The translations under genes and the position numbers were made by a program. Below, piece by piece: positions 5,716 to 13,258 of a stretch of DNA of 17,823 bases (position 1 is the stretch's first letter; each line of letters begins with the position of its first letter). The notes under the pieces were generated by a model. That model saw only the letters and a program-made list of their open reading frames with translations. It did no database searches and had not been told where the DNA came from. Source of the stretch: an uncultured Bacillota bacterium (lineage in GTDB: Bacteria > Bacillota > Clostridia > Peptostreptococcales > Anaerovoracaceae); the NCBI GenBank assembly GCA_946408315.1, contig CAMJRV010000012.1, positions 1 through 17,823 of the forward strand, written 5' to 3'.

Positions 5716-6735
5716 ATGGAACGTCTACAGTACGACTGCAAAAATTTTTTGGAATACTGCCGAAACAATAAAAGATTGATGGAAAGCACCATAAGGGTGT
5801 ATCGGCTTGACCTGCAGCATTTCAATCAATTCCTGGAGCTTGCAGAGCAAGAAACGCTGCAGATCAAGAGTTACGACGAGGTGACCAAGCTCACTCTCGA
5901 ACATTATCTCGCATCACTCCAAAGCTATTCCTTAAAAACAATTAGGAGGAAATTTGCTTGTGTTCGATCGTTATTCCACTATCTGGAGGATTTGGAGAGA
6001 ATCATTCAAAACCCGTTTGCCCGATTTCAGATCAATATGAGGGAGCCGTGCCAGCTGCGGACAACCATGAATCTGGATGAAGTACGGAAAGTGCTTTCAT
6101 CAGCATACGGTGAAAAACCCGTCAGTCTGTCGGAGCCACCGGACAACACTTCCGCGCAGAACTTGAAAATCACATCGAAAGAGTTTATCCGGATCAGGGA
6201 TATCGCGATTCTGGAGACACTTTTCGTGGCCGGGCTGAGAGTAAGTGAACTGTGCGGACTGACGTTCAAGGATATCAATTTAAATTATGAAACCCTCATG
6301 ATCCATGGGAAAGGTAATAAAGAGCGGCTGGTCTATCTGGAAAACAGGGAGGTAATCCTTGCTTTGGACAGCTATTTGAATTATAGAAAAAACGTCGAAA
6401 TAGACCTGCCGTACCTGTTTATCACAAAATTCGGGCAGATGTTATCTACACAGGCAGTTAGAAACCTTGTGACAAAATACGCAAGGCTGGCTGGAATCAA
6501 CAAGAATATCACACCCCATGTATTTCGGCATACCTTCGCATCCCTTCTGCTGGAAGAAGGCGTTGACATTAAATACATTCAGGACTTTCTGGGCCACAGC
6601 TCCATCTCTACCACCCAGATTTATCTCCATACGACCAGCCGTCAAAAACGCAGGATCATAGCCACCCAGCACCCCAGACAACAGCTGCATTTTTTTGAAA
6701 GTACTACTATAGATAATGTCAAATTATCTTCGTGA
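5716..6735 (+). CDS. Tyrosine recombinase (XerC/D-like), second of tandem pair
   Basis: A 339-residue paralogue of the preceding recombinase. ATG 5716 is preferred over ATG 5692 because AAAGGAG (5702-5708) lies 7 nt upstream. It has an N-terminal SAM-like domain (residues 1-110: NFLEYCRNNKRLMESTIRVY) and a catalytic domain with R175, K199, H268, R271, H294 and nucleophile Y303. The last ~60 conserved residues agree with the first recombinase at 53 of 60 positions, while the N-terminal DNA-binding domains differ far more. This is what one expects of two related enzymes that recognise different half-sites. Its final codons and stop lie inside the right inverted repeat (6707-6735). No terminator follows, so low-level read-through into gene B is possible. 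Confidence 0.92.
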   Translation: MERLQYDCKNFLEYCRNNKRLMESTIRVYRLDLQHFNQFLELAEQETLQIKSYDEVTKLTLEHYLASLQSYSLKTIRRKFACVRSLFHYLEDLERIIQNPFARFQINMREPCQLRTTMNLDEVRKVLSSAYGEKPVSLSEPPDNTSAQNLKITSKEFIRIRDIAILETLFVAGLRVSELCGLTFKDINLNYETLMIHGKGNKERLVYLENREVILALDSYLNYRKNVEIDLPYLFITKFGQMLSTQAVRNLVTKYARLAGINKNITPHVFRHTFASLLLEEGVDIKYIQDFLGHSSISTTQIYLHTTSRQKRRIIATQHPRQQLHFFESTTIDNVKLSS

Positions 6736-6879
6736 AGGGGAGAAGTAGTTTGAACAAAAAAATAAAAGATATTTCCCCTTCGGAAGAAATACCTTAAAGG
6801 AGGAATTTTAATGAAGAAAGTACTTTCATTTGTACTGGTGCTGACACTGGTACTTGGGAGCTTCGGAATGGTATTCGCT
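6707..6879 (+). repeat. Right inverted repeat of the putative invertible cassette
   Basis: Inverted counterpart of 4004-4174. It begins inside the last ten codons of the second recombinase and covers the gene B leader hairpin, Shine-Dalgarno, ATG and signal-peptide codons. The 6786-6840 block differs from its partner only at 6815. Because both copies meet their genes in the same reading frame, exchange anywhere within the repeat leaves both surface-protein genes intact. Confidence 0.9.
6727..6787 (+). promoter_or_regulatory. Leader hairpin upstream of gene B ribosome binding site
   Basis: TCTTC and GAAGGGGA pair with TCCCCTTC and GAAGA around an A-rich loop of 32 nt. It corresponds to the gene A leader hairpin, with small internal-loop differences. 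AAAGGAGG follows at 6796-6803, 7 nt before the ATG. I found no -35/-10 pair within 200 bp upstream on this strand. Confidence 0.65.
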
Positions 6880-9093
6880 ACTAGCACAAATACTGTTCAG
6901 AAGGTGCCAACTGTGGCAACCGACTCGGAAATGCCTTTAACCATATTGCAGTTAAAGGTAAACGACCAGTTGGGTCTTTCCGGTGACCAGACCCTCAAAC
7001 TTACCGTTGAAAACGGTAGTCTCTATGTAGTAGGTGCTGACATCGAGCTCGCCAATGCTGTCGCAACAACCGCTTCTGGCAGTGTAAGCTCTGCCGATCA
7101 GACCAAAGCGGTATGGGTAGCGGTTGCCAATAAGGATGGGGCTAATGTATCACTTCCTACCGGCGCTATAACTCCTATCACTGCTGGTGATAAGTCTGTA
7201 GAATTTACCATTAATGCTGCTGCTGCCAGCCTCATTGGCAAAGATGCTGTTGTTCTTCTCGGAATCAATCTGAAATCCGATGCAGAGGGTGAGGTTAAGG
7301 TCAAGGTAGATGGCGGTGACTCTCAGTTCACTTCCGGAACCTATACGGTTGCTGTAGCCGGCGGAAATAACACCATCGCCACTGTCTCCGGAGATCCCAA
7401 GAAGACCGGAAGAACCAGCAATGTAGAGGCAACGAGCATTGAAATCCGTGAAGTAGGAGTCAATTCCGTTTACGGTCAGCAGATTGTAAAGCTTTCCCTG
7501 CCGAAAGGTGTTTCATGGAAAAGCGGCACTACGCTCTCCGGCAACATGGTTACTGGTTCCGTGACCGGTACAATTAGCTCCTCTGATGACAGAGACATCA
7601 CTTTTACCTTCACACCGAACGCTAACGCCGCAAATCGTGAAGTGCTTGTTATCAAGCCTTTCATCAGCGTAGGCAAGGACGCTCGCTTAGGCGACATTGA
7701 AGTCCAGATCAGAAACCAGGGGTCTAGCGACCACTCTATCTCTGATGCTTCCGGGTTGATCATCGCAAAATATTCAGAGGAAGGCGTCACCGTCACAACG
7801 AAGAAAGAAGCCGATCTTCCGCTGATCATCGCCGGACGTGAGATGAAGGACAGCAAGGCGTATACAGTAGAAGTAACGCTGGAAGAAATCCAGAAAGGCT
7901 CTTTGATTCCTGGAAAATACGTAGATTTCAGCTTCCCTGAGTGGGTGCAGCTCACTACGGATCAGGCAATCAAGGTAAAGGTGAACGGAACAGAGAAGTC
8001 TTCCGTTTCCGTAGATCCTAAACAGGGAGATGTCACCAAAAACCGTCACGGCTTTGAATATTATGTTGGAAGCGAACTCGAAAACAAGGCCAACAAGCTT
8101 GTCTTCGAAATTCCTGTAACAGTAGAAGCTGACAAGACCGGCGATATCGAGCTGACTGTTAGCGGAGCAAAGGCCGGCGTAGATGAGACTAAGCTGGTTG
8201 TAGGCAAGGTCATTGCACCTCTCACTGCAGAAGTAAAGATTTCCAACATCAAAACCGGTGTCCAGAATCAGGCCATTGCAGACATCCTGATCAAGGAGAC
8301 GTCCGCAGGCGCCATCAGAGATTTGGCAGACAACAATACTCTGGAACTCTGGATTTCACAGAATGGCCAAAACATTAAGTTCAGCAGCGGAAAAGCGGAA
8401 GTAGTCGCCGGCGATCTTGATATCAAGGAAGCCAAGACGAAGGATATCGCTAAGAATGGCAGCCTTGTAATGACCATCGACAGAAGCTCCATCAAAACCC
8501 CTGCTGAAATCAAGATCACGGGAGTTGAGCTGAGTCCTGACAGAACCCCTGCACAGGGCATGTATTCGCTGAACGTCGGCGGAGATGCGGTTGTAGACAA
8601 TTGGATGTATAAAAATGCCGCAAATTCCTCTGGAAAAGATTCTGATTTCACTGATGCTGTCGTGTCTGTTGATTACGTCAACGTAGTAACTCCGGCAGAT
8701 CAGGGTGTGAAAGCGACCTTCACCATCGGCGAATCCAAGTACACTGTGAATGGTGCTGAAAAGACGATGGATGCCGCTTCCTATATCGATTCAAACGGCA
8801 GAACAATGGTACCGATCAGACATATCGCAAACGCACTGGGCGTAGACGACAACAAGATCGTCTGGAATCAGGCTACCAAAACAGCTACAATCTTCGGAAA
8901 GAATACTGTAATCATTACAGTCGGAGAGAACAAGCTGACCGTTAACGGCGCTGTCGTTCCGATGGACACCGTAGCCGTAAACAATAACGGTAGAATCTTC
9001 GTTCCTGCAAGATATATCGCTAATGCACTTGGTGCAAGCGTAGAGTGGGATAATGCCAATAGAGTCGTCACACTGACAACGATTGGACTGTAA
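6811..9093 (+). CDS. Stalk-domain surface protein, 'gene B'
   Basis: A 760-residue exported protein. Start ATG 6811 follows AAAGGAGG at 6796-6803. Residues 1-23 are a signal peptide nearly identical to that of gene A (MKKVLSFVLVLTLVLGSF). Residues 30-630 are beta-rich and Ser/Thr/Gly/Val-rich with no SLH motif; I cannot name a family. Residues about 633-760 are two tandem stalk (copper amine oxidase N-terminal-like) units, with the repeated pattern YTVNGAEKTMD...GRTMVPIRHIANALG...VWNQATKTATI and LTVNGAVVPMD...GRIFVPARYIANALGASVEWDNANRVVTL. Such domains are common in cell-surface proteins of Bacillota and probably bind the wall; 'amine oxidase' is only a name. The gene has a strong terminator but apparently no promoter of its own, consistent with being the silent partner of gene A in the present orientation. 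Confidence 0.88.
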   Translation: MKKVLSFVLVLTLVLGSFGMVFATSTNTVQKVPTVATDSEMPLTILQLKVNDQLGLSGDQTLKLTVENGSLYVVGADIELANAVATTASGSVSSADQTKAVWVAVANKDGANVSLPTGAITPITAGDKSVEFTINAAAASLIGKDAVVLLGINLKSDAEGEVKVKVDGGDSQFTSGTYTVAVAGGNNTIATVSGDPKKTGRTSNVEATSIEIREVGVNSVYGQQIVKLSLPKGVSWKSGTTLSGNMVTGSVTGTISSSDDRDITFTFTPNANAANREVLVIKPFISVGKDARLGDIEVQIRNQGSSDHSISDASGLIIAKYSEEGVTVTTKKEADLPLIIAGREMKDSKAYTVEVTLEEIQKGSLIPGKYVDFSFPEWVQLTTDQAIKVKVNGTEKSSVSVDPKQGDVTKNRHGFEYYVGSELENKANKLVFEIPVTVEADKTGDIELTVSGAKAGVDETKLVVGKVIAPLTAEVKISNIKTGVQNQAIADILIKETSAGAIRDLADNNTLELWISQNGQNIKFSSGKAEVVAGDLDIKEAKTKDIAKNGSLVMTIDRSSIKTPAEIKITGVELSPDRTPAQGMYSLNVGGDAVVDNWMYKNAANSSGKDSDFTDAVVSVDYVNVVTPADQGVKATFTIGESKYTVNGAEKTMDAASYIDSNGRTMVPIRHIANALGVDDNKIVWNQATKTATIFGKNTVIITVGENKLTVNGAVVPMDTVAVNNNGRIFVPARYIANALGASVEWDNANRVVTLTTIGL

Positions 9094-9120
9094 AAGCTTT
9101 AGGCTGATTTAGCCTTACGA

Positions 9121-9150
9121 AAGCGGGCTTCTTGAGAAGCCCGCTTTTTT
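9121..9150 (+). terminator. Intrinsic terminator of gene B
   Basis: AAGCGGGCTTCT pairs with AGAAGCCCGCTT around a very short loop (the innermost pairs probably open), followed by TTTT. It lies 27 bp after the gene B stop and separates it from the cluster that starts at 9243. Confidence 0.9.
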
Positions 9151-9242
9151 CACTAATAGAACACAGCCGATAACGTTGAGCTATGTAGCTTGGCAGTGGC
9201 TGTGAATCGTAACCACACGAATCATAAAGGAGGATATTGGTA

Positions 9243-9959
9243 ATGAAACAAAAAAAGATATTAGCAACTGGCTTTGCCATAGGGCTTGTGTTTTCTATGA
9301 GCATCCAGGCCTTTGCCGCCCCTGTCATAGAAAAGATCGAGGCATATATAAACCACCAGATGACATTTACGTTCAATGGAGAAAAGAAGGCTCTGCCGGA
9401 AGGCTACGAGGTCATAGTATACAAAGACCATTCCTATGTTCCGGCCAGATTTGTGGCGGAAAACCTGGGAGCGGAAGTGACATGGAACGATCAAACGAAA
9501 GAGATCGGCATCGTCTCCAAGAAATCAGATAACAACAGCGCTGAGAAACCAAATGACAACAAAGAGACAAAGCCGAAATACGATTATAAGAAATTACCCT
9601 TATATAAAGAAACCGCGAATTACAAGATGTCTGTCCTCCTGTTTTCCGATGACAACCAAGGGAAGAAGCTGAACATCACCCTGGAAAACAAGTCTGACGA
9701 CCTGATCCAGCTGGATCAGATGGCCACCATCGTAGAGGCCGATGGGAAGAACTATGACATGTCTAAAGCGACGATTACCCACTTGGATACCAGGTGGTAT
9801 CAGGACTTGAAAAAAGAGGATAAAACCGAAGGCTTTATAAGGCTTCCAAACAATATAGATTACACCGAAGTGAAAAATATTCATGTCGTCTTCAAGGTAA
9901 AATCAAACGGGGCGCTTAAGGAATGGACGGAAAACATGGATTTTGATATTGCGTTATAG
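9243..9959 (+). CDS. Small exported stalk-domain protein
   Basis: A 238-residue protein. ATG 9243 follows AAAGGAGG (9226-9233) by 9 nt; the reading frame could begin two codons earlier, but at no better start. Residues 1-26 are a signal peptide (ATGFAIGLVFSMSIQAFAA). Residues about 30-95 hold one stalk unit (FTFNGEKKALPEGYEV...SYVPARFVAENLGAEVTWNDQTKEIGIV). A charged Asn/Lys/Glu/Pro linker covers about 96-118. The C-terminal ~120 residues form a compact beta-like domain (LNITLENKSDDLIQLDQMATIV) that resembles exported Ig-like lipoprotein domains, without firm assignment. The next gene starts 20 bp downstream, so the three genes up to 13185 probably form one operon. I see no clear promoter in the 92-bp gap in front of it. 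Confidence 0.8.
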   Translation: MKQKKILATGFAIGLVFSMSIQAFAAPVIEKIEAYINHQMTFTFNGEKKALPEGYEVIVYKDHSYVPARFVAENLGAEVTWNDQTKEIGIVSKKSDNNSAEKPNDNKETKPKYDYKKLPLYKETANYKMSVLLFSDDNQGKKLNITLENKSDDLIQLDQMATIVEADGKNYDMSKATITHLDTRWYQDLKKEDKTEGFIRLPNNIDYTEVKNIHVVFKVKSNGALKEWTENMDFDIAL

Positions 9960-9979
9960 AATAAGGAGACACTAAAACA

Positions 9980-11452
9980 ATGAAATTTCAACTTTCTAGC
10001 AAAAGAATACTGATGATACTGACCGCTGCCATGCTGTGCCTGACCATCGTCGCCGGACCTCCCCTACAGGCCATGGCTCAGGAAAAAGGGGTCGCCCGAC
10101 TGGTCGTTGACGGTCAGGAGCATGCCTTTTCCATCGCCCCTGTCATTATTGGTAAGAGCGTTCTGGTACCTATGAGTGATATTTTTAAGGCTCTTGGGGC
10201 AGAGGTCAACTGGTCACAGGAGCGCAAGGAAGCAGAGGCGGTAAAACCGGGTACCAGCATCATTATCAAAGCGGATTCCCGCACAGCATTTGTAAATAAC
10301 CGGGTTATTGAACTTCCCCAAAGCGCCGTCATCATAGAAGGGCGAATGATGGTCCCTCTCCTCTTTGTCAGCGAAAGCTTTGGCGCTGCTGTGGACTGGA
10401 ATGCCGAGACGAATACTGCGACCATTAAAATGCCTGAAAAAAAGGAAGAGAAGAGATTATCCTATGCCGATGCGATAAAACAAGGAATTCAGAAAAGCTT
10501 TGCCTGGCAGAGCGCGCAGATCAGCGCCGAGAAGGCGTCCAATAGAAATCAGGATTTTGCGCTTACCCTGGGCGAATATGCCCTCCCCTCTATCCGCGCA
10601 AAAGAAGGGCTTAAGCTTGCGGACAAATGGGGTGAGATGCAGCTTGCGCTCACAGCAGATCAGGCCGGAACCAGTGTAAAGTCCTATATGGATGCCGTCA
10701 GCCTGAAACTGGAAAAGCAGAAAAATCTGAAGGATAAAATTGAATTTCTTGAAAGAAAGCTGAAAGCGGAACGGTTGAAGTACGATTACGGCATGCTCAG
10801 TCTGAACGACCTGCGGGATGTGGAGTCGACACTGTTCACAGCAAAACAGAATCTTGTCATTTTGGAAAAGGAACTTGACACGGCCTATGAAGATTTGAAT
10901 TACGCATTGGGCTATCCGGAATCACAGCGGGATCTGCCGGAATATGATTTAAAATACGTTCCCCTGCCGGAGACTGATCTGGAAAAGAAAATAAAAGACG
11001 ATACGGCATCAGATCCTTACCTCTGGTTTGCAATGCAGCAAAGGGAGCTGGCCCAGTTTGCACTGACTACATATGAATATAACGCGGATTCCCAGAGCTG
11101 GACCCTGACAAAGCTGGATCTGAGCTCGGCAAATCTGAATGCCGCGAATACGGAAAAGGCCCTGGCAAAAACGATCCGTTCAAGATATGATCAGATACGT
11201 TTGCTCGAAGAAAATCTTGAAAGCCTTCAGATTACCCTTGACCAGACAAAACGGAGCGTCAATGCCGCCAGACTTCAATTTGACATCGGTATGATTACAA
11301 AAATACAACTGGAAGAAGCCCGAAGGAATGTCTGCGATCTGGAAATTCAAATCCATGAGCTTCAGCTGAAGCACAAGCAGTTGACGGAGATATTTGAAAA
11401 ACCCTATCTGGCTCCGGACTACATTTCAGGAAGCGGTCAGAGTGCATCATAG
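9980..11452 (+). CDS. Stalk-domain / TolC-like fusion protein
   Basis: A 490-residue exported protein, start ATG 9980 with AAGGAGA about 12 nt upstream. Residues 1-34 are a signal peptide ending in QAMAQ. Residues about 40-152 hold two stalk units (VLVPMSDIFKALGAEVNW, then MMVPLLFVSESFGAAVDW). Residues about 158-475 are long amphipathic helices of TolC type: LKYDYGMLSLNDLRDVES in the first half and LQFDIGMITKIQLEEAR in the second, the duplicated hairpin pattern of outer-membrane efflux proteins. No obvious beta-barrel strands are seen by eye. The fusion suggests a protein held at the wall by the stalk units with a coiled-coil helical body. It sits between a stalk protein (20 bp upstream) and a membrane-anchored Ig-like protein (17 bp downstream), which are probably co-transcribed partners. 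Whether it exports anything is unknown. Confidence 0.85.
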   Translation: MKFQLSSKRILMILTAAMLCLTIVAGPPLQAMAQEKGVARLVVDGQEHAFSIAPVIIGKSVLVPMSDIFKALGAEVNWSQERKEAEAVKPGTSIIIKADSRTAFVNNRVIELPQSAVIIEGRMMVPLLFVSESFGAAVDWNAETNTATIKMPEKKEEKRLSYADAIKQGIQKSFAWQSAQISAEKASNRNQDFALTLGEYALPSIRAKEGLKLADKWGEMQLALTADQAGTSVKSYMDAVSLKLEKQKNLKDKIEFLERKLKAERLKYDYGMLSLNDLRDVESTLFTAKQNLVILEKELDTAYEDLNYALGYPESQRDLPEYDLKYVPLPETDLEKKIKDDTASDPYLWFAMQQRELAQFALTTYEYNADSQSWTLTKLDLSSANLNAANTEKALAKTIRSRYDQIRLLEENLESLQITLDQTKRSVNAARLQFDIGMITKIQLEEARRNVCDLEIQIHELQLKHKQLTEIFEKPYLAPDYISGSGQSAS

Positions 11453-11469
11453 AAATATAAGGTGAGCAT

Positions 11470-13185
11470 ATGTATCAAGCAAGGGTAAAACAAAAAATCA
11501 TTATTTTGCTGATCCTTTCCGGTCTCCTGATCGGAATCCAGATGAGCTCGGGAAATATCATCCAAACCGTTTGGGCGGCTGATCCAAGCCCCCTTCTGGC
11601 ACAGATGACAGGCTGGGAAGAAAATGCTCCATTTTTGGACGTCACCCATCAGATGCTCCCCGCAGATGCGTTTTCACAGGGGCAGGAGAACCTTTTCCGG
11701 GTGCATCTGTACAATTCCGGCGATGTCGCTTTCAAGGAGATCTCTGTTGCCGTGACCCTTCCTGAGGGCCTGTCCTTTGGAAATACCAGCAATGTCGAAA
11801 CCCTGGACAGTATGCTGGTCGGAGATCGAAAGGCCGTTGGCTTCCCCATCCGCGTCGAACGAAAGGCGGAGACCAAAAGCTATGCCATCATCGTAGAAGT
11901 AAATGCGAGAGGCTACCAGGGGCAATCCTGGCAATCCACCCGGACCTTCTATGTTCCCGTAAAAGGCAGTACGGCCTTCTCTGATGATGACATCGCAATT
12001 TCAAATATCTCGCTGCCTGCCTCTGTTGCGGCAGAACAGGATTTTACCCTCACCTTCCAGGTGAAAAATATGGGAACCATTGATGCGGGTCGATTAAAAA
12101 TCAGCGCTGAGGGGAGCGAAGGCCTCGTCAACAAGTCCAGGAATATTTTCTTCGAGCCTCGACTTGAAAAGGGCGGCAGCAAGAATTATTCCGTCGTCTT
12201 TTATACGATGAAAACAGAAGGACCAAAAAGCGGCACGATTAAAATCACCGTAGAGCCCGACGGTTCCGTCGATACAAAGGATGCAAACCGCCTTACGCAG
12301 TACGCAACCTTATTTGTTTCCGGATCGAAAGGAAACGCAAAAAAGCTTCAGCTTGTCGTGGACCAGTATTCCTTTGGAGGCAAATCTGTACGGGCCGGGG
12401 ATGAGTTTATGCTGCACCTGCGCCTGCGCAATACTGCAAACACAGAGCTGACCAATATCAAGGCTGCGATCAGTACGGAAAACAATGCGTTTATTCCTAT
12501 AGGCGGAAGCAATTCCTTTTACGTAGATTCCATCGGAGCCAATGGCTTTTATGAAAAGAGTCTGCGCCTCAGCAGCAATCCCCAGGCAGATCAGAAACCG
12601 GCCCCCATTACCCTTGCACTGGCCTACGAGGACAGCAATGGAAATACATATGAAGCTTCGGAGATCATATCCGTTCCGGTAGTTCAGGATATCCGGCTGA
12701 CTTATGATGATCCCGTCGGTCCCGTAGAATGCTATGCGGGACAGCCTTCCGGCGCTGAGGTGCAGTTTTATAACATGGGCAAGGGACTCCTTTATAATCT
12801 GAGAGTCAATGCGACAGGAAACTTTGATACGACGGAATCCAACAGCTATTATGTGGGAAATCTGGAAGGCGGAAAAAGTGACAGCTACAGTTTTCAGTTT
12901 ATTCCGAGAGCGCCGGGAAAGGTAGAAGGTGTAGTCACGTTTACCTATGAAAACATCGCCGGAGAATCCCAAAGCCGGGAGCTGGCGTTTTCGTTCCCTG
13001 TTTCTGAGATGCCTGTCGACTCCGGGGAAATAGGGGAAATCCCCCCGGAAAGCGGACATTCACTGAAATCAAAGCTGCTGGTCGCAGGGGGCCTTGGAGG
13101 AAGCTTCCTCCTGGTGATCCTTCTATGGCTCCGACGACGGCGAAAAAAGAAACAGGATCTCATGCTGGATTTGAATGATATATAA
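11470..13185 (+). CDS. Membrane-anchored protein with Ig-like (CARDB-type) repeats
   Basis: A 571-residue protein; ATG 11470 lies 17 bp after the TolC-like gene with AAGGTGAG upstream. Residues 1-36 form a signal peptide (IIILLILSGLLIGIQM, cleavage near VWAA). The body holds about four beta-sandwich repeats recognisable from phrases such as LFRVHLYNSGDVAFKEISVAVTLPEG, here abbreviated by position: residues about 70-150, 175-275, 290-395 and 405-510. These resemble COG1361 / CARDB-type adhesion or scaffold domains of surface proteins. A single transmembrane helix at about 535-555 (LLVAGGLGGSFLLVILLWL) is followed by RRRRKKK, so the protein is anchored with a short cytoplasmic tail. COG1361-like proteins often accompany transport genes; here the neighbour is TolC-like, but no ATPase or RND pump is visible. 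Confidence 0.82.
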   Translation: MYQARVKQKIIILLILSGLLIGIQMSSGNIIQTVWAADPSPLLAQMTGWEENAPFLDVTHQMLPADAFSQGQENLFRVHLYNSGDVAFKEISVAVTLPEGLSFGNTSNVETLDSMLVGDRKAVGFPIRVERKAETKSYAIIVEVNARGYQGQSWQSTRTFYVPVKGSTAFSDDDIAISNISLPASVAAEQDFTLTFQVKNMGTIDAGRLKISAEGSEGLVNKSRNIFFEPRLEKGGSKNYSVVFYTMKTEGPKSGTIKITVEPDGSVDTKDANRLTQYATLFVSGSKGNAKKLQLVVDQYSFGGKSVRAGDEFMLHLRLRNTANTELTNIKAAISTENNAFIPIGGSNSFYVDSIGANGFYEKSLRLSSNPQADQKPAPITLALAYEDSNGNTYEASEIISVPVVQDIRLTYDDPVGPVECYAGQPSGAEVQFYNMGKGLLYNLRVNATGNFDTTESNSYYVGNLEGGKSDSYSFQFIPRAPGKVEGVVTFTYENIAGESQSRELAFSFPVSEMPVDSGEIGEIPPESGHSLKSKLLVAGGLGGSFLLVILLWLRRRRKKKQDLMLDLNDI

Positions 13186-13204
13186 CTCTATACAGTACCA
13201 AAAG

Positions 13205-13236
13205 AATAGGATGCCTGTAAATTCAGGCATCCTATT
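13205..13236. terminator. Bidirectional terminator between convergent genes
   Basis: A perfect 13-bp stem, AATAGGATGCCTG with CAGGCATCCTATT and a 6-nt loop, lies between the stop codons at 13185 (+) and 13259 (-). The minus-strand side is followed by CTTTTGG, and the plus-strand side ends in the TATT of the stem itself, so it can serve both genes although neither T run is long. Confidence 0.8.
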
Positions 13237-13258
13237 TGATCGATTCTCTTTTTAAATC

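Noticed and set aside
9151..9242. Promoter for the three-gene cluster
   Set aside because: An inverted pair CACAGCC/GGCTGTG is present, but I could not find a -35/-10 pair with acceptable spacing, so no promoter is reported.
12310..13059. Long minus-strand open frame (249 codons)
   Set aside because: Antisense to the Ig-like protein gene; no ribosome binding site and no domain-like sequence.
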